DNA of 64,000 bases from Daedaleopsis sinensis. Its lineage: Eukaryota; Basidiomycota; Agaricomycetes; Polyporales; Polyporaceae. Position 1 is the stretch's first letter. Each line of letters opens with the position of its first letter. The stretch covers positions 3,906,001 to 3,970,000 of the forward strand of contig CM066301.1 in the NCBI GenBank assembly GCA_033807695.1, read 5' to 3'. Position numbers and translations under genes: made by a program. Shown piece by piece: positions 33,301 through 44,064 of the stretch. The notes beneath the pieces were generated by a model. That model searched no databases. It was not told where the DNA came from and was given only the letters and a program-made list of their open reading frames with translations.

Positions 33301-34400
33301 GAAAGGCCGGTCGACCTCGGTCACAGCCCGCCCCCGCCGCACGTGCTGACCGCCCCCCCACCCCACACAGACGGCGGAGATCATCGCGCTCCTGTACGAG
33401 GCGACGCAGGCGCCGCCCGCCGCAAGCGACCCGCCCGCGCTGAACCCGACGGGCGGCGTCAAGGGCCGCGCGCAGCCCGCGGCGGCGCTCAAGTTCCAGA
33501 AGGACGGGACGCGCCCGGGCGGGGGCGTGTTCGTCGCCAGGGGCCCCGTCGAGGGCATGGAGATCGAGGAGCTGCCCGAGGGCACGATCATCAGCACCCC
33601 CGGCGGCGACGAAGGTGAGGCGCTCCCCCTGGTGTCGTCTGCAGCGTGGCCGAACGATGACGCTCTGCGCCCGTCTCTGTCCCGCTCCACGCACCCGCTC
33701 GTGCCGGCGTGGTCGTCTGCGGTCGGGGAAGCAGGGAGCGGCAGCGGCGCGCGCCAACAGCTCCAGCAGCAGCACCGGCAGCAGCACCAACAACAACACC
33801 AACAGCACGCGCAACAACAACAGCACACGCAACAGCAGCAGCAGCAGCACGCGCAGGAGGCGGCGCTGGCGGGCTTCGCGCCGTTCCCGAACATGAACCC
33901 GGCGCTGAACGACCAGATGGCGGCGCCGGAGCAGGTGCTGAACGTGCTCGACCACCCGCAGGCGGGCAGCGTCGGCGTGCTCGAGCAGCACGCGATGGCG
34001 GACGTCGGCTTTTTGGAGGGCATCCCTGGGACTATGTTCGACTGGGGTGCGTCCCTCCCTCTCTTCCTCCCTCTCTCCCTCCCTCTCTCCCCCCTTCCTC
34101 TCCCCTTCCTCTCTCTCTCTCCCTCCCTTTCTCTCTCCTTTCTGTCTTTCTGCCCATGCCCGTTCACGTTCACGTTCACATCCCCCGCTCGAACGCCGGC
34201 CGCTGACGCTGACGCGTCGCACAGGCCAGTGGGACACCTTCTTCTCGCGCTTCGCGCCCGGGCTGCAGCAGGCGGGCTTCCCGGCGCGCATGGGCGGGCC
34301 CGCGGACGCCGCGATGGCGCCGAGCCCGACGGCGCCGTCGCCCCAGGACGCGCAGAACCCGCGGTACTTCCCCGCCGGCGAGCACGCGCACGGGCTGTAG
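30353..34400 (+). CDS. Zn2Cys6 fungal-specific transcription factor
   Basis: A large regulator, roughly 1,000 residues over about a dozen exons. The N-terminal ~250 residues are Pro/Ser/Tyr rich. A basic stretch (KKRTKTQRACDSCRSRKIR) begins the zinc cluster; an intron splits it, and CDVLQDADPPVCQHCKQY then SFECTFF complete the six cysteines. A coiled-coil dimerisation helix follows (TRFKKKKLEEEAAAVAAAEK). The fungal_trans domain is seen as YFSDVAPMLPVVTREEF, AQDLGVHRAESVNQNIEMRR, RLWGVCVISDRW and YMIDIRDCDARLPS. The C-terminus holds a Gln/His-rich activation-like tract encoded near 33757-33856, then Ala/Pro-rich sequence ending GEHAHGL. The target genes are unknown; the layout resembles regulators annotated as XlnR-like in basidiomycetes, but I would not name it. 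Confidence 0.88.
33757..33856 (+). repeat. CAG/CAA trinucleotide tract coding Gln/His
   Basis: Interrupted CAG, CAA and CAC codons encode a ~30-residue Gln-rich run with His and Ala in the transcription factor's C-terminal half. Such tracts vary in length between strains and often act in activation domains. Confidence 0.85.
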
Positions 34401-34448
34401 TCGCCCAGCCGGAAGTCGGGAGGGCGCGCCGAGGCGAAGAGTGGTGGT

Positions 34449-34500
34449 GGGAAGAGGGAAGGGGGAAGAGGGAAGAGGGAAGAGGGAAGAGGGAAGAGGG
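34449..34500. repeat. GGGAAGA microsatellite
   Basis: About seven purine-only GGGAAGA-type units just after the transcription-factor stop codon, probably within its 3' UTR. Confidence 0.85.
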
Positions 34501-37500
34501 CACGTATCGGCCGCTTCTTCCGCCGCGTTCTTCCATTCACCCATCGTCTGTCCCTCCAGCGCACGCTTGGCCCTGCGTCGTGGCTGGGGGAGGACGGGTG
34601 ACGTCGTTGTGCATTGGCTGCCATTGGCTGCCACGCTGGGAAAACGTCTCGTCCACTTGGTGCACGACCACTTGGTAGTATGCGTATGTAGTATTACTGC
34701 CAGGACCCCCGCCGTCGACGTCTCTCTCGCTCTGACGCTTACACTTACGCTTAACCTACCCCCGCACCCCGCGTCCTGTCTGAACTGATTCCCCCGTCGC
34801 GCACTTAAGTAAGGCCACGGCCTTTCCCCCGTATTAGTTAGTACCCGTACCCTTCCCCGTGTCCAACCGTCTCGCCAACCCAATGTCCGTCATGCTACTC
34901 ACCTAGTATACGTATACTACTACGCGACTCCTCCCTTCCTCTCTGTCTCTCTCCTCTCTCTCTTCTCTCTCTCGATCGCAGTTATCGTGTCGCTATCTAG
35001 CAGTCTCCCTCCTGTTTCCTCTCCCCGCATTATAATGTCGATGTCGACCTCGAGGTCCCCCCGCCGAGCCACCTCGTGCCCGGCACAGTCGAGCCACGGA
35101 CGAGGACCGCTTGGGTGATTGGAATTTGGAGGACACCCCGGAAGTTCTGGCGACGTTCGCGCTCGACGCTTGACGCTCGCGGCAGCACTTGGAAGTTGGG
35201 GCCTGGGGCAGGGTTGCGACGCCCGTGGAGACGTACTTACCCTGTCCCACAGCTGTTCGCGGCGGCATGCATATGCTTGGACCGGGTGGGCGAACATCCT
35301 TGAAGCCCCGCTGCGAGTGGTGAGTACTTGAGCACTACTGACGGGATACGTCCTGCAGGTCCCGGTCTCTGCGGTGGGAACTCGGACGCGCCGGCGGCCC
35401 GGGAGAACTCCAGTTCAAGGTGGGCCCTACGGAAATACGGGGTTACGCCCGTCCCCGGAGCCTGTACGTCTGTTTGATGCACATCCGTGGACGCGCGCGG
35501 CGCTGACAGACGCGACATCAGGGAGACCGGGGGAAGCGAGCCCGAAGGGTGCCCGCCGGACCTCGGACTCGGAAACGCCAGCTGCAGGTGTGTCCTCAGG
35601 CTGCCCTATCCGTTGACCGTTTGTCCGTTCGTTCTCTGGGCGACCGTGACAGTATCGTGCGCTACGATGTCAGTCGCTAGAGCTGATGTCGCAGCTGGAC
35701 GTTAACCACGATGCACGGTGCGGAGGTCGGACGCTGCACCCTACCACCTGGCATGGCCATGGGACCGTGTGAGGAATGCATGCATCTGCCAGTGCTCACC
35801 TGCAAGTGTCCAGCCACGCCGCCGACTCCGATATCGGACGGGACGGTCCCCAGCCCAGATCTCCGATCACTGTAGAGCAGCCACAGCGCACGCTAGTTTA
35901 AGTTTATTTAAGCAACAGTCCGACCGGTCCTCGAGCTCAGGTTCAGGTTCGAGCCTGAGCTGCTTGGCGGCCGGATGTGCAACTTGCTTGGATCTCCTGC
36001 TACATAGTACACACTGGCCCGTCCGCGTCCGCGCCCGCGTCACACCCGCACCCGCACACGCCGTCACCGCGCCCAGCAAACTTGAACGCGCGTACGCGCA
36101 GTGCGCCCCGGGGCCACTCAGGCTGGCAGCCTGAGCAAGCGGGCACTCCGACTCGAGCACCGGGCACCCCAGACGGCGAACGCGAGTGCGCGGCCCGGAG
36201 TGGTTATGCGGGTGGCACTGGCGCGTTCCTGTTCCTCCGAGTCGAGCTCCAGGCCTGGCGGAGGTGCCACGGTGTTATGGGCGCGTATGTGTACTATACA
36301 GTTATACTATCGTCCCTGCTGTGACCTGTCCCGCGCCCACAGTCCTCGGCACGCGGATGCATCGATGGTGACCGGTGATGCGTTGATGGTCGACCTCGCT
36401 AGTTGAGCCGATCGGCCCGCATGCACATGCGCGACGGGCCTGCGATCAGTACATAGTACATAGTACTTACTACTTGAGTGGGGTTGCAAGTGAGAGGGAT
36501 GGTTAGTGCTTGCTATCGATACGCACTGCCGTCACAAGCCGTTAGTTACCGGTCTTTCTGTGGCTTTGCACACTTACCTGTTCGGGAAGTTTGTGCGCTG
36601 AGATTGGATGGCAGCGGGTAAGTACGACCGAATGTTAATGCTGCAGCTGCTCGCGCCGGCGCCCACGTCCACGGCCGCCCCTGGCAACACATTCGCGGAG
36701 ATGAATGTGTACTTAGTCGGGCGTGATAACAGTACTAGTAGGTGCTAGCATGTGTTACATGGGCCCTGGGGAGATGTGGGGACGCGTAGCGACGATCTGT
36801 GGACAATCCTCATCGTCGGGCCCGGACTTCGGGGGTCCGTCACGGTACATTGACTGGCACAAAACGTACCGCTACGTTTCCCATCGGCTGGTAGAGAGTT
36901 GACTTCATCCATCGAGGTATCGTGTCTAAGGGACAGTGGAATGGTTGTGACGCAGTCTCAGTCTGTGTCCCATGCTACAGATTCAATGGCTTGGAGGAAA
37001 TTCATGATCACGTGCAAGTCACACTACCGCGTTTCAGCGCTGCAAGAACGCGTCGAAATGGGTATTACAAGCTTGGCCTGCATGACTGCTTTTAACGTCC
37101 AGCGCAACTCCGCGTGGTCGCTTGCGTCTGCTGTTTCGTGGTACCTGAGCTACCCATGCTCAGAGAGCTAACAACAAGCTAGAGTTAACGTTTGAGAGCT
37201 GACTTGGCACGTCGCTCGCATTGCACACCCGCAAGGCACCGTGGATGATATCAGCGAAAGTAGCAGCAGGGGCCGAGATATTGCCATTGGCCAAACCTAC
37301 CCCAGAACGTATACAGTCGCACACCACACATGTTACGGCTCGCAATTGTGGTGAGCATGTCCCACAAACCGGCATTCCAGCTCACACGCCCCTGGGCCTG
37401 GTGTTTGCCAAGTCCCTCGTCCTCTGCGTCCCCAGCGCTGAGCGCGGACACGGACGGACCGCGAGCGAAACCCAAAGTGACAAGTCGAAGGGCGCGTCGA

Positions 37501-38204
37501 CATCCATCTCGCGGGCAGTCCAGAATCCAGATATCGATTAGGCACCTGTACCGTATACGTGAACGCGTGAACGGCGCCCACGGGCTCGACGTCCGACTAA
37601 AGCCGACGCCGCCCCCGAAGGCCGAAGCCCGCGGTGCCTTCGAAGTTCGAATTCGCGCAGACTTTCGGGGGTGCTTCTGGGTCACGGTGCGACCTTCGGC
37701 GTCCCTTGCATCGCACAATGCATTGCAATGCACAATGCACAATGCAGCCTCGGGGCCTGTTGTGCGTGCGTCAGCGATCTGGAGCAGGAGAGCACATTCG
37801 ATATGCGTACGTTCCTTCCCCGGGCCCATTCGCCCCTTCGCCCCTTTGCCCCTTTGCCCCTCGCCCCTCGTCCCTGGCTGTGATGTCAGTGGCCGTGCGT
37901 CGATATGAATGGACTGCGGGGCTTCCGCTTCTGCTTCTGTGGCGGGACGCCCTTAAGTGTAAGTGCAAGTGCAAGTGCAGCTGAGCAGCACCCGAGGCTT
38001 CAAGCTTCAAACTTCAAACATCAAGCTTCCGTTCACCGCGCACGCCCCGCTGCCGGCGCCCACCGTCAAACTGCATGTCTGCCTTGCGATTCTCCGCGAC
38101 GCCGACGGGGGTCCCAGATGGCAGATGCGCCGCGTGCACGTCCGCCCGTGACCCCGCGCGGACCGTCGACGCCGCCGCCGCCGTTCGAGCGGGCTTCGAG
38201 ACAT

Positions 38205-38430
38205 GCTCGGGCGAGGCCTACATAGGTGCCAATGCCGCGCGTCGCGAGTGCGCCATGCCCGCCCGGTGCGTCTGTCGAGCTCTGCGCGCGGTCCGACCGA
38301 CTCGTCGACGTCGCGCTTCGTGGTCGGGGAATGGTCGGGCGAGGTGCCGCACCGCGCCGCGCTCCGCGAGTGCGCCATGCCCATGCCCATGCCCGCCTGG
38401 GGCGTCTGTCGAGCTCTGCGTGCGTTTTAT
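38205..38430. repeat. Imperfect tandem duplication, period about 128 bp
   Basis: Two copies share TCGGGCGAGG (38207 and 38335), GCGAGTGCGCCATGCCC and GCGTCTGTCGAGCTCTGCG in the same order. The second copy has extra CCATGC units. No coding function is seen. Confidence 0.65.
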
Positions 38431-40064
38431 CATGCGTGGTTGTGGACGGTGGCGAGGCGGCGTCGTGTAAGGATCAGTTTCTGGATGTCAAATGCTGGAT
38501 GGCGTGGAGTTAGACTCATGATGGACGCTGATAGCCAGTGAGAACGCACCCCGTTGACATTGAAAAGCATTGATGCCGCAGATGCTTGATGCATCTGTGT
38601 AACACCGACAGGTATGCACAGGGAAGCAGAGACTTGGGAGTTTGAGTGCGCTTCAACTGCACGTCTCGGTGCCAGTTGTGGCGGTCTCACGGACGGCGAC
38701 ATCCCACCGCTCCGTGTGGTTACGCCGCAGGCGACGGTGGTACTTCTAGTACTTATCAACGAACTCGTGTGCACCGCAGCGTCCGGGCGAGGATTGCCGG
38801 GCCTCCGCAGGGAGCCGCGGGATCATATGCATGACGCCTGAGGGATCTTCTCACCGGGCGCGACGAGAGGGTGGGGATACTCCCAGCGGTCGTGATGATG
38901 TCAGGGTTCTCGACATCTGGCTTCTCGCATGGTACCCGTATCGTCTCGAGCTCGTGCTTCAGCTTCAAGTTCGTCCGGGATGCGGGGAAAGTGGTGAATC
39001 AGGGTCCGAGTCCAGAGCCGCTGCGGGGATATGTCGACGTCGGCGGCGAAGCGTGATGCGTCGGACAATCAAGCTCTAGCCTCTTGTTTCGTCCAAGTTT
39101 CGTCCTTGCACGAGTGCTGATGCAGCGATGCATGATGTGTCGGTCCGCTCCTCTTGGGCTCCTTCGCTGTAATGGCGGGGCGAGACGTGTTTGCAAATGT
39201 CAGACTCGGAACTTACACAAGGCGAACGCTGTTTTAGGGCCTAAGACACAGCATGGAGGTGGTGAACAAGGGCCGGGGCGGACTCCGAAAGGAGAACCTA
39301 TCGAGTAAAGTCAATGTATGCATACATACTTACGCCGGGCGCAAGCTGTACTGAACCTAATAGGCAGCAAGGGCGCTGATAGAAACTCCGAACATCTGTC
39401 CACGGCGGCCGTGCCACTGCTCGTAGTCTGACAGTTGACAGTAGAGATGATGAGATGTAAAAGATGTGATATATGTTCTGCTTGTTGAGATGAGCTATAG
39501 GTCCAACGTTGCACACTCGCCAATTGTGTCTGTATGCTCGAGAGAGTAGAAGTGGTAGCTGAGCGCAAGCCTTGTGGGTCACATTCATGAGGAGGAGAGA
39601 TTCTGGAGTTCTCCCGCGCCGACTTGGGCGATCGAGGAGGAGGAGGAGAGAGCGGTGCTACGCCAAGCGCTGAGCGCTGATCTCCTCCCACTCGAGTGCG
39701 CGCTATTCTTGGGAATCTGACAAGCTCGCCCTTCGTCCACCTCTCGACGCGCTTTATTTCAGCTGCTTGCTTGTCTCTCTGGCCTGCAGACGCGTCGTCA
39801 GCCACGGTAGTAGGTGCAGTCTATTGTGCGCGAGGAAGGACGGAGAGAATGCTTGGACGCGAGCACGTGTTGTTGTGCGCTTGTGGGACGCGGTTGTTGT
39901 GTTGTGATCAGTAGAGGAGATGTTTCCACCGCGTACTTGGTGCTATCTACTCTACTAGTCTGCCCCGTAATCCGTCTTTCCCTCTCTCCCTCTCCTTCTC
40001 CAGCTCTCGGTCCTCCCCTCCCTCTCTTCCCCGTCCTGGCTTCCGGTCCAACCACGCTCATTCG

Positions 40065-43000
40065 ATGGCCCAACTCCTCCCTCCCGCTCCAGCCTCGGAG
40101 CGCATGTCACAGATTCTACCAACCGTCAAGTGTTCGACCTGCAACCAGCCAGTCCGCATAACAGACCTTGGCGACCATGTCTGCGAACCCATACCTCCCG
40201 TTCCACAGATGCCCGCCCTCAGACCGCCTCAGTCCCCGCGATCCGTGGCAGCCCTCCTACCCGCCAAGCTCCAGGGTATCATCAACGGCGTCGCCCCGCG
40301 CCCACCACAGAGCCCTCCACGTACGTCTTCTCTCGCCCAGCCCTCACGCCAGAAAAGCCCCGCCCCGCCACAACCCACCGGCCGCCCCCGCGCCCCGTCA
40401 TCAGCCTCGTCCAGGAGCAGCAGATTCACCGACGGTCGGCCAGACCGCATTCCGAGCCCTCACATTCCTGACCGACGCCCGAGCACGGACAAGGTGCCGT
40501 TTCCCTCTCCTCCGGGGCCCTCTGAGCCCCAACGCATCACCTCCCCCCGCCTCCCACCCGTCTCCCGTCCGTCCGACGTCCCCTCCGCACTCGCCGCGCG
40601 CACCTCGCCCGGCATGGACCGCTCCAAGTCCCCCGGACGCAGCAACATCGCCCCGCCGGGCACGACCGCGCTGCGCCCGCGGACACCGTCCTCGGCCAGC
40701 CTGCGCCCAGGTACGCACGCGAGCCAGCTGTCGCCGGGCCCGGGGGGCGCGCGCCAGCCCGTGCAGTCCAATCCCGCGTCGTACGCGCCCCGCTTCGACC
40801 CGCGGGCAGGGCCCGCCCCGACGTCTCCGCCGGGTGCGCGGCAGCGGGCGGGCACGACCATCAGCGTGCGCCCGCCCGTGCCAGAGGACGACGGCCCGGA
40901 GATCATCTACTCGACGGACATGCGCGTCCGACCGCCTCCCCAGCAGGACCCGCGGATGCGCGCGCCGTCTGCAGCGAGCATGCGGCCGTCCATGGACCAC
41001 ATGCGGCCTTCTATGGACCAGATGGGCAGGCCTTCAATGGATCAGATGGGAATGGGCAGGCCGTCCATGGACGGGATGCGCAGACCGTCTGCTGAGAGCC
41101 AACGTCCGCCTTTCATGGCCCCGCCTCCGCCGGCTCCCGCAACGCCGCCGATCGGCAGTCCCCCGCTGGGGAGCCCGCCGATCGAGCCCGACACCAAGAG
41201 TGGCGGGGCGGCGGGCATGGCTGGGGTCGGACGCCGCGGATTTGCTGCGGCTGCCCGGGCAGCTATGTTTACGACTACGATGGGTCCCGGGCTCGTGCCC
41301 CCAATGAGCCCGGATCCGAGCGCGTGGGGCCCTACGGTGCCGAACCAGGGCATGGATGGGCGGCGGGCGAACGCCCCGCGTTTCCTCGACATTGCTTCGG
41401 CAGCGAAATATGGTGCGTGGCCGCTGTTCTCTTCTCGCGGTTCGACGGCAGGTTCTGACATGCTTGTATGCGCACAGCTGCCACCACGCCGCCGCTTTCC
41501 CCGGGCTCAGGCACCGCGTCGATGTCCCCACATTCGCCCTATTCGCAGAAGTCGCCCATACTGTCCGGACTGCCCTCGCCCAACGCACGGCTCTCGCCCG
41601 GCATCACTCCGCCTGCGTCGGGGGCGGGGATCGCGTTTTCTCCTACGAGCCCCACCGGCCTCCGGGGACGAATGATGTCGTCCGCAGAAGAGCTCCCCGA
41701 GATGCTCGCGGCAGCAGAGCCACCGTCCACCCCTCGGCTGCCGTTCTTCGAGAAGTTCAAGAACAAGCTGCCCGCGTTGGACACCGCAAAGCCCGCGGAG
41801 GCGACCGCGACCGCGCCCGCGCCGCCGTCGCCAGCGTTCTCTGACGACGACGATGACGGTAGTGACTACGGCGGGCTTGCGTACGCGAACAGCGACGACG
41901 ACGATGACGACGAATTGCACATCCCGCTGCGCGCGAGCCCCCAGCCGATACCGACGACGCCCGCTCCTACAGTACCCGCTAACGCACCTGCCAACAGCAG
42001 CAGCAGTAAAGTGCGCTTCCCGTCCATGAGCGAGTCCAGGTACTCGTCCTCCACGTCTTCCACCGCCGACTCCCCCCGCCTCCCGCAGCGGAGCCTCTCC
42101 GCGTCCACGGCGACCTCGTTCTCCCCGCGCACGGTCGCGAAGTCGACGGGGGCGCTGGACCGCGCGATGGAGGTGCTCCTCGAGTCGGACGCGCCGACGT
42201 CGCCCACGACGAGCACGAGCACGAGCACGTGGACGAGCGTGCGCACGCCGCGCACGGACGGCCAGCGCGAGAGCCAGAGCCAGGGGCACAAGGTGCAGGT
42301 GCCGACGCGCTCGCACACGAGCCCGACGCTGCCGTCGGCGGCGGGCGCAAGGAAGGAGGAGCGGAGGAGCGCGCTGCGCCGCCCGAGGGCGCGCGTGTGC
42401 CTGCGGTGCGAGCGCCCGGTCGAGGACGGGCGGTGGATCCAGATCGAGAGCGGGAACGTGCTGTGCGACTCGTGCTGGAAGAATATGTATCTGCCGAAGG
42501 TGCGTGTCTGGCTTCGTCTGCGGCTCGCGCTTGGGGCTGCTGCCGCGTCCTCGCGCGGCGCGCGGCGCGCTGATGAGAGGGCGAGTGCTGACGACGCGGC
42601 GTTCTCTTTTCCTTTCCGTCAGTGTCGGCGTTGTAACAAAACGATAGAAAAGCAGGCCGTGTCGTCCTCGGACGGCCAGCTCAAGGGCAAATGGCACCGC
42701 GACTGCTTCAGCTGCACCACCTGCGCCGTACGTGCCCCGCTCTCCCACCTTTGTCCTACCACCGTCTGACGTCCCCCACTTTCTCTCTCCCCTCACCTTT
42801 ACCTTGCTCCCCATCGGTGCCCGCAGAAACCGTTCCCGGACAAGAGCTTCTACGTGTACGACGGCAAGCCGTACTGCGCGTACCACTACCACGAGGAGAA
42901 CAACTCGCTCTGCGCGGCCGCGCGCTGCGGGCAGCCGATCGAGGGCCCCTGCGCGGTCTCGCACGCGGGCGACCGGTACCACCCCGAGCACCTCGTGTGC

Positions 43001-43210
43001 GAGCACCCGCGCGGGTGCTCGCAGCGCCTGGACGAGTACTACGAGCTCGACGGCCGCATGCTGTGCGAGCGCCACGCACTCCGCGACCGCGACGACGACG
43101 GGGACGGGGACGGGGACGGGTACGACGACGTGCCGGGCAATAGGAGCACGATGGCGATGAAGCGCGTCACGCGCTTTATCGACCTTGCGGCCCTCGGGAG
43201 CTCGTCGTAG
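40065..43210 (+). CDS. LIM-domain protein (paxillin/Pxl1-like architecture)
   Basis: About 950 residues in four main exons. The N-terminus has a small CSTCNQPV zinc-like motif, followed by ~700 residues of Pro/Ser-rich disordered sequence. Within it, 40981-41090 encode a tandem RPSMDxM repeat, and 41830-41920 an Asp-rich stretch. The C-terminus holds three LIM-type zinc modules: CLRCERPVEDGRW to CDSCWKNMY; CRRCNKTIEK to WHRDCFSCTTC and PYCAYHYHEE; and CGQPIEGPC to MLCERHA. Introns separate the first two and split the second. LIM proteins with this layout scaffold actin, septum and Rho signalling at growth sites (Pxl1 in fission yeast). The start at 40065 is the first ATG; a second in-frame ATG 13 codons later (MSQILPTVKC) is possible. 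Confidence 0.85.
40981..41090 (+). repeat. Tandem coding repeat RPSMDxM
   Basis: Four to five tandem units of (M/G)RPSMD(H/Q/G)M encoded in frame inside the LIM protein linker. The nucleotide units are also similar (GGCCGTCCATGGAC type), so they arose by local duplication. Confidence 0.8.
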
Positions 43211-44064
43211 CTGCGTCGTAGTATGGTTTTTCTGGTTGTGTAATTTGGCATTCATCCCCCCCCCCTTCATCTCACGTTGGATCTTCTCATACCACCCTCA
43301 TCGCTATACCATTGATTTTTCCTCTGCACATTGGTTGGACCGCTCGGACCATGCACGTCTCTCCCCCTCTCTATGGTTCTCTCTCTTCGCCGTGTTCGCG
43401 TCCGTGTCCGTGTTCTTGTTCCTGGTGTTCTTGTTCCTGGTGTTCCCTTCTCTTCTCTCCCTTGCCTACCCCCCGCGTATTCACGGCCACGGTCACGTCC
43501 ACGGCGTATATGTCCCCGTCCCCGTCCCCGCTTATACTTATTGTGCATCTAGCTACAGGACAATACCTGCATATCTCCGCCCGCGCACTCCCTCCGCATA
43601 CCTGCCCGCCCCTCCCCCTCCCCCCTCGTCCCTCAGTCCCTTCCTCCCCTCCTCTGCTCTCGCAGCCCCACAGGCTCGGCTTACACTGCCACCCCCGCCC
43701 TCCCGATTAAACCCAAACGTTAAACGTTAAACACCCGCCTTCTCGAGTCCCTCTTGCTCGGCCGCCTCACCCTCACGGATGGGGTCGTCGCACCGTCCGT
43801 TGTATGTACACAGACGAAATTTCCGGGCGGCCCGCGTAGGATAGTCAGTCAGTTAGTTAGTTAGGTAGTTCTGCGCTCATCTGGCGATTCGCTGGCTAAT
43901 GAAACGAGATTTAAAGCTTAAGGTGCAGGACCCGCCGGTGGCAAAGTTCTCGTACAGGCCAGAAAAGGATTACAGCACAAAGGACTCGACTAGAGTTTTG
44001 AGGCCGCGAATGACCCGTAGCAATCCCGCAAACATCCCCTGAGAGTTCGTGTCAGCTGCTCCGC
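43211..44064. other. Convergent intergenic region
   Basis: 854 bp between the LIM gene (+) and the WD40 gene (-). Strongly pyrimidine-rich on the plus strand, with a duplicated TTCTTGTTCCTGGTG unit near 43410-43444. Most is probably 3' UTR. No gene recognised. Confidence 0.45.

Larger units (their letters stand above)
34401..40064. other. 5.7 kb gene-poor region
   Basis: Between the Zn2Cys6 factor and the LIM gene, both on the plus strand. No ORF has a domain, splice structure or convincing ATG start on either strand. It contains a GGGAAGA array (34449-34500), AGTACAT repeats near 36445-36475, TGCACAATGCA repeats near 37710-37745, a CGCCCCTTTG-type array (37825-37870) and an imperfect 128-bp tandem duplication (about 38205-38430). 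The last few hundred bases should be LIM-gene promoter and 5' UTR. It may hold non-coding transcripts or decayed elements, but none can be shown. Confidence 0.5.

Noticed and set aside
33194..34624. Long open frames antisense to the transcription factor 3' part
   Set aside because: Low-complexity Cys/Arg shadow of CAG repeats and Ala/Pro codons, with no domain.
36421..36480. AGTACAT/AGTACTTA repeats as possible transposon ends
   Set aside because: No inverted partner or target duplication found; fits a simple microsatellite.
41507..43270. 587-codon open frame antisense to the LIM gene
   Set aside because: Shadow of GC-rich coding sequence; the LIM zinc motifs on the plus strand settle the strand.
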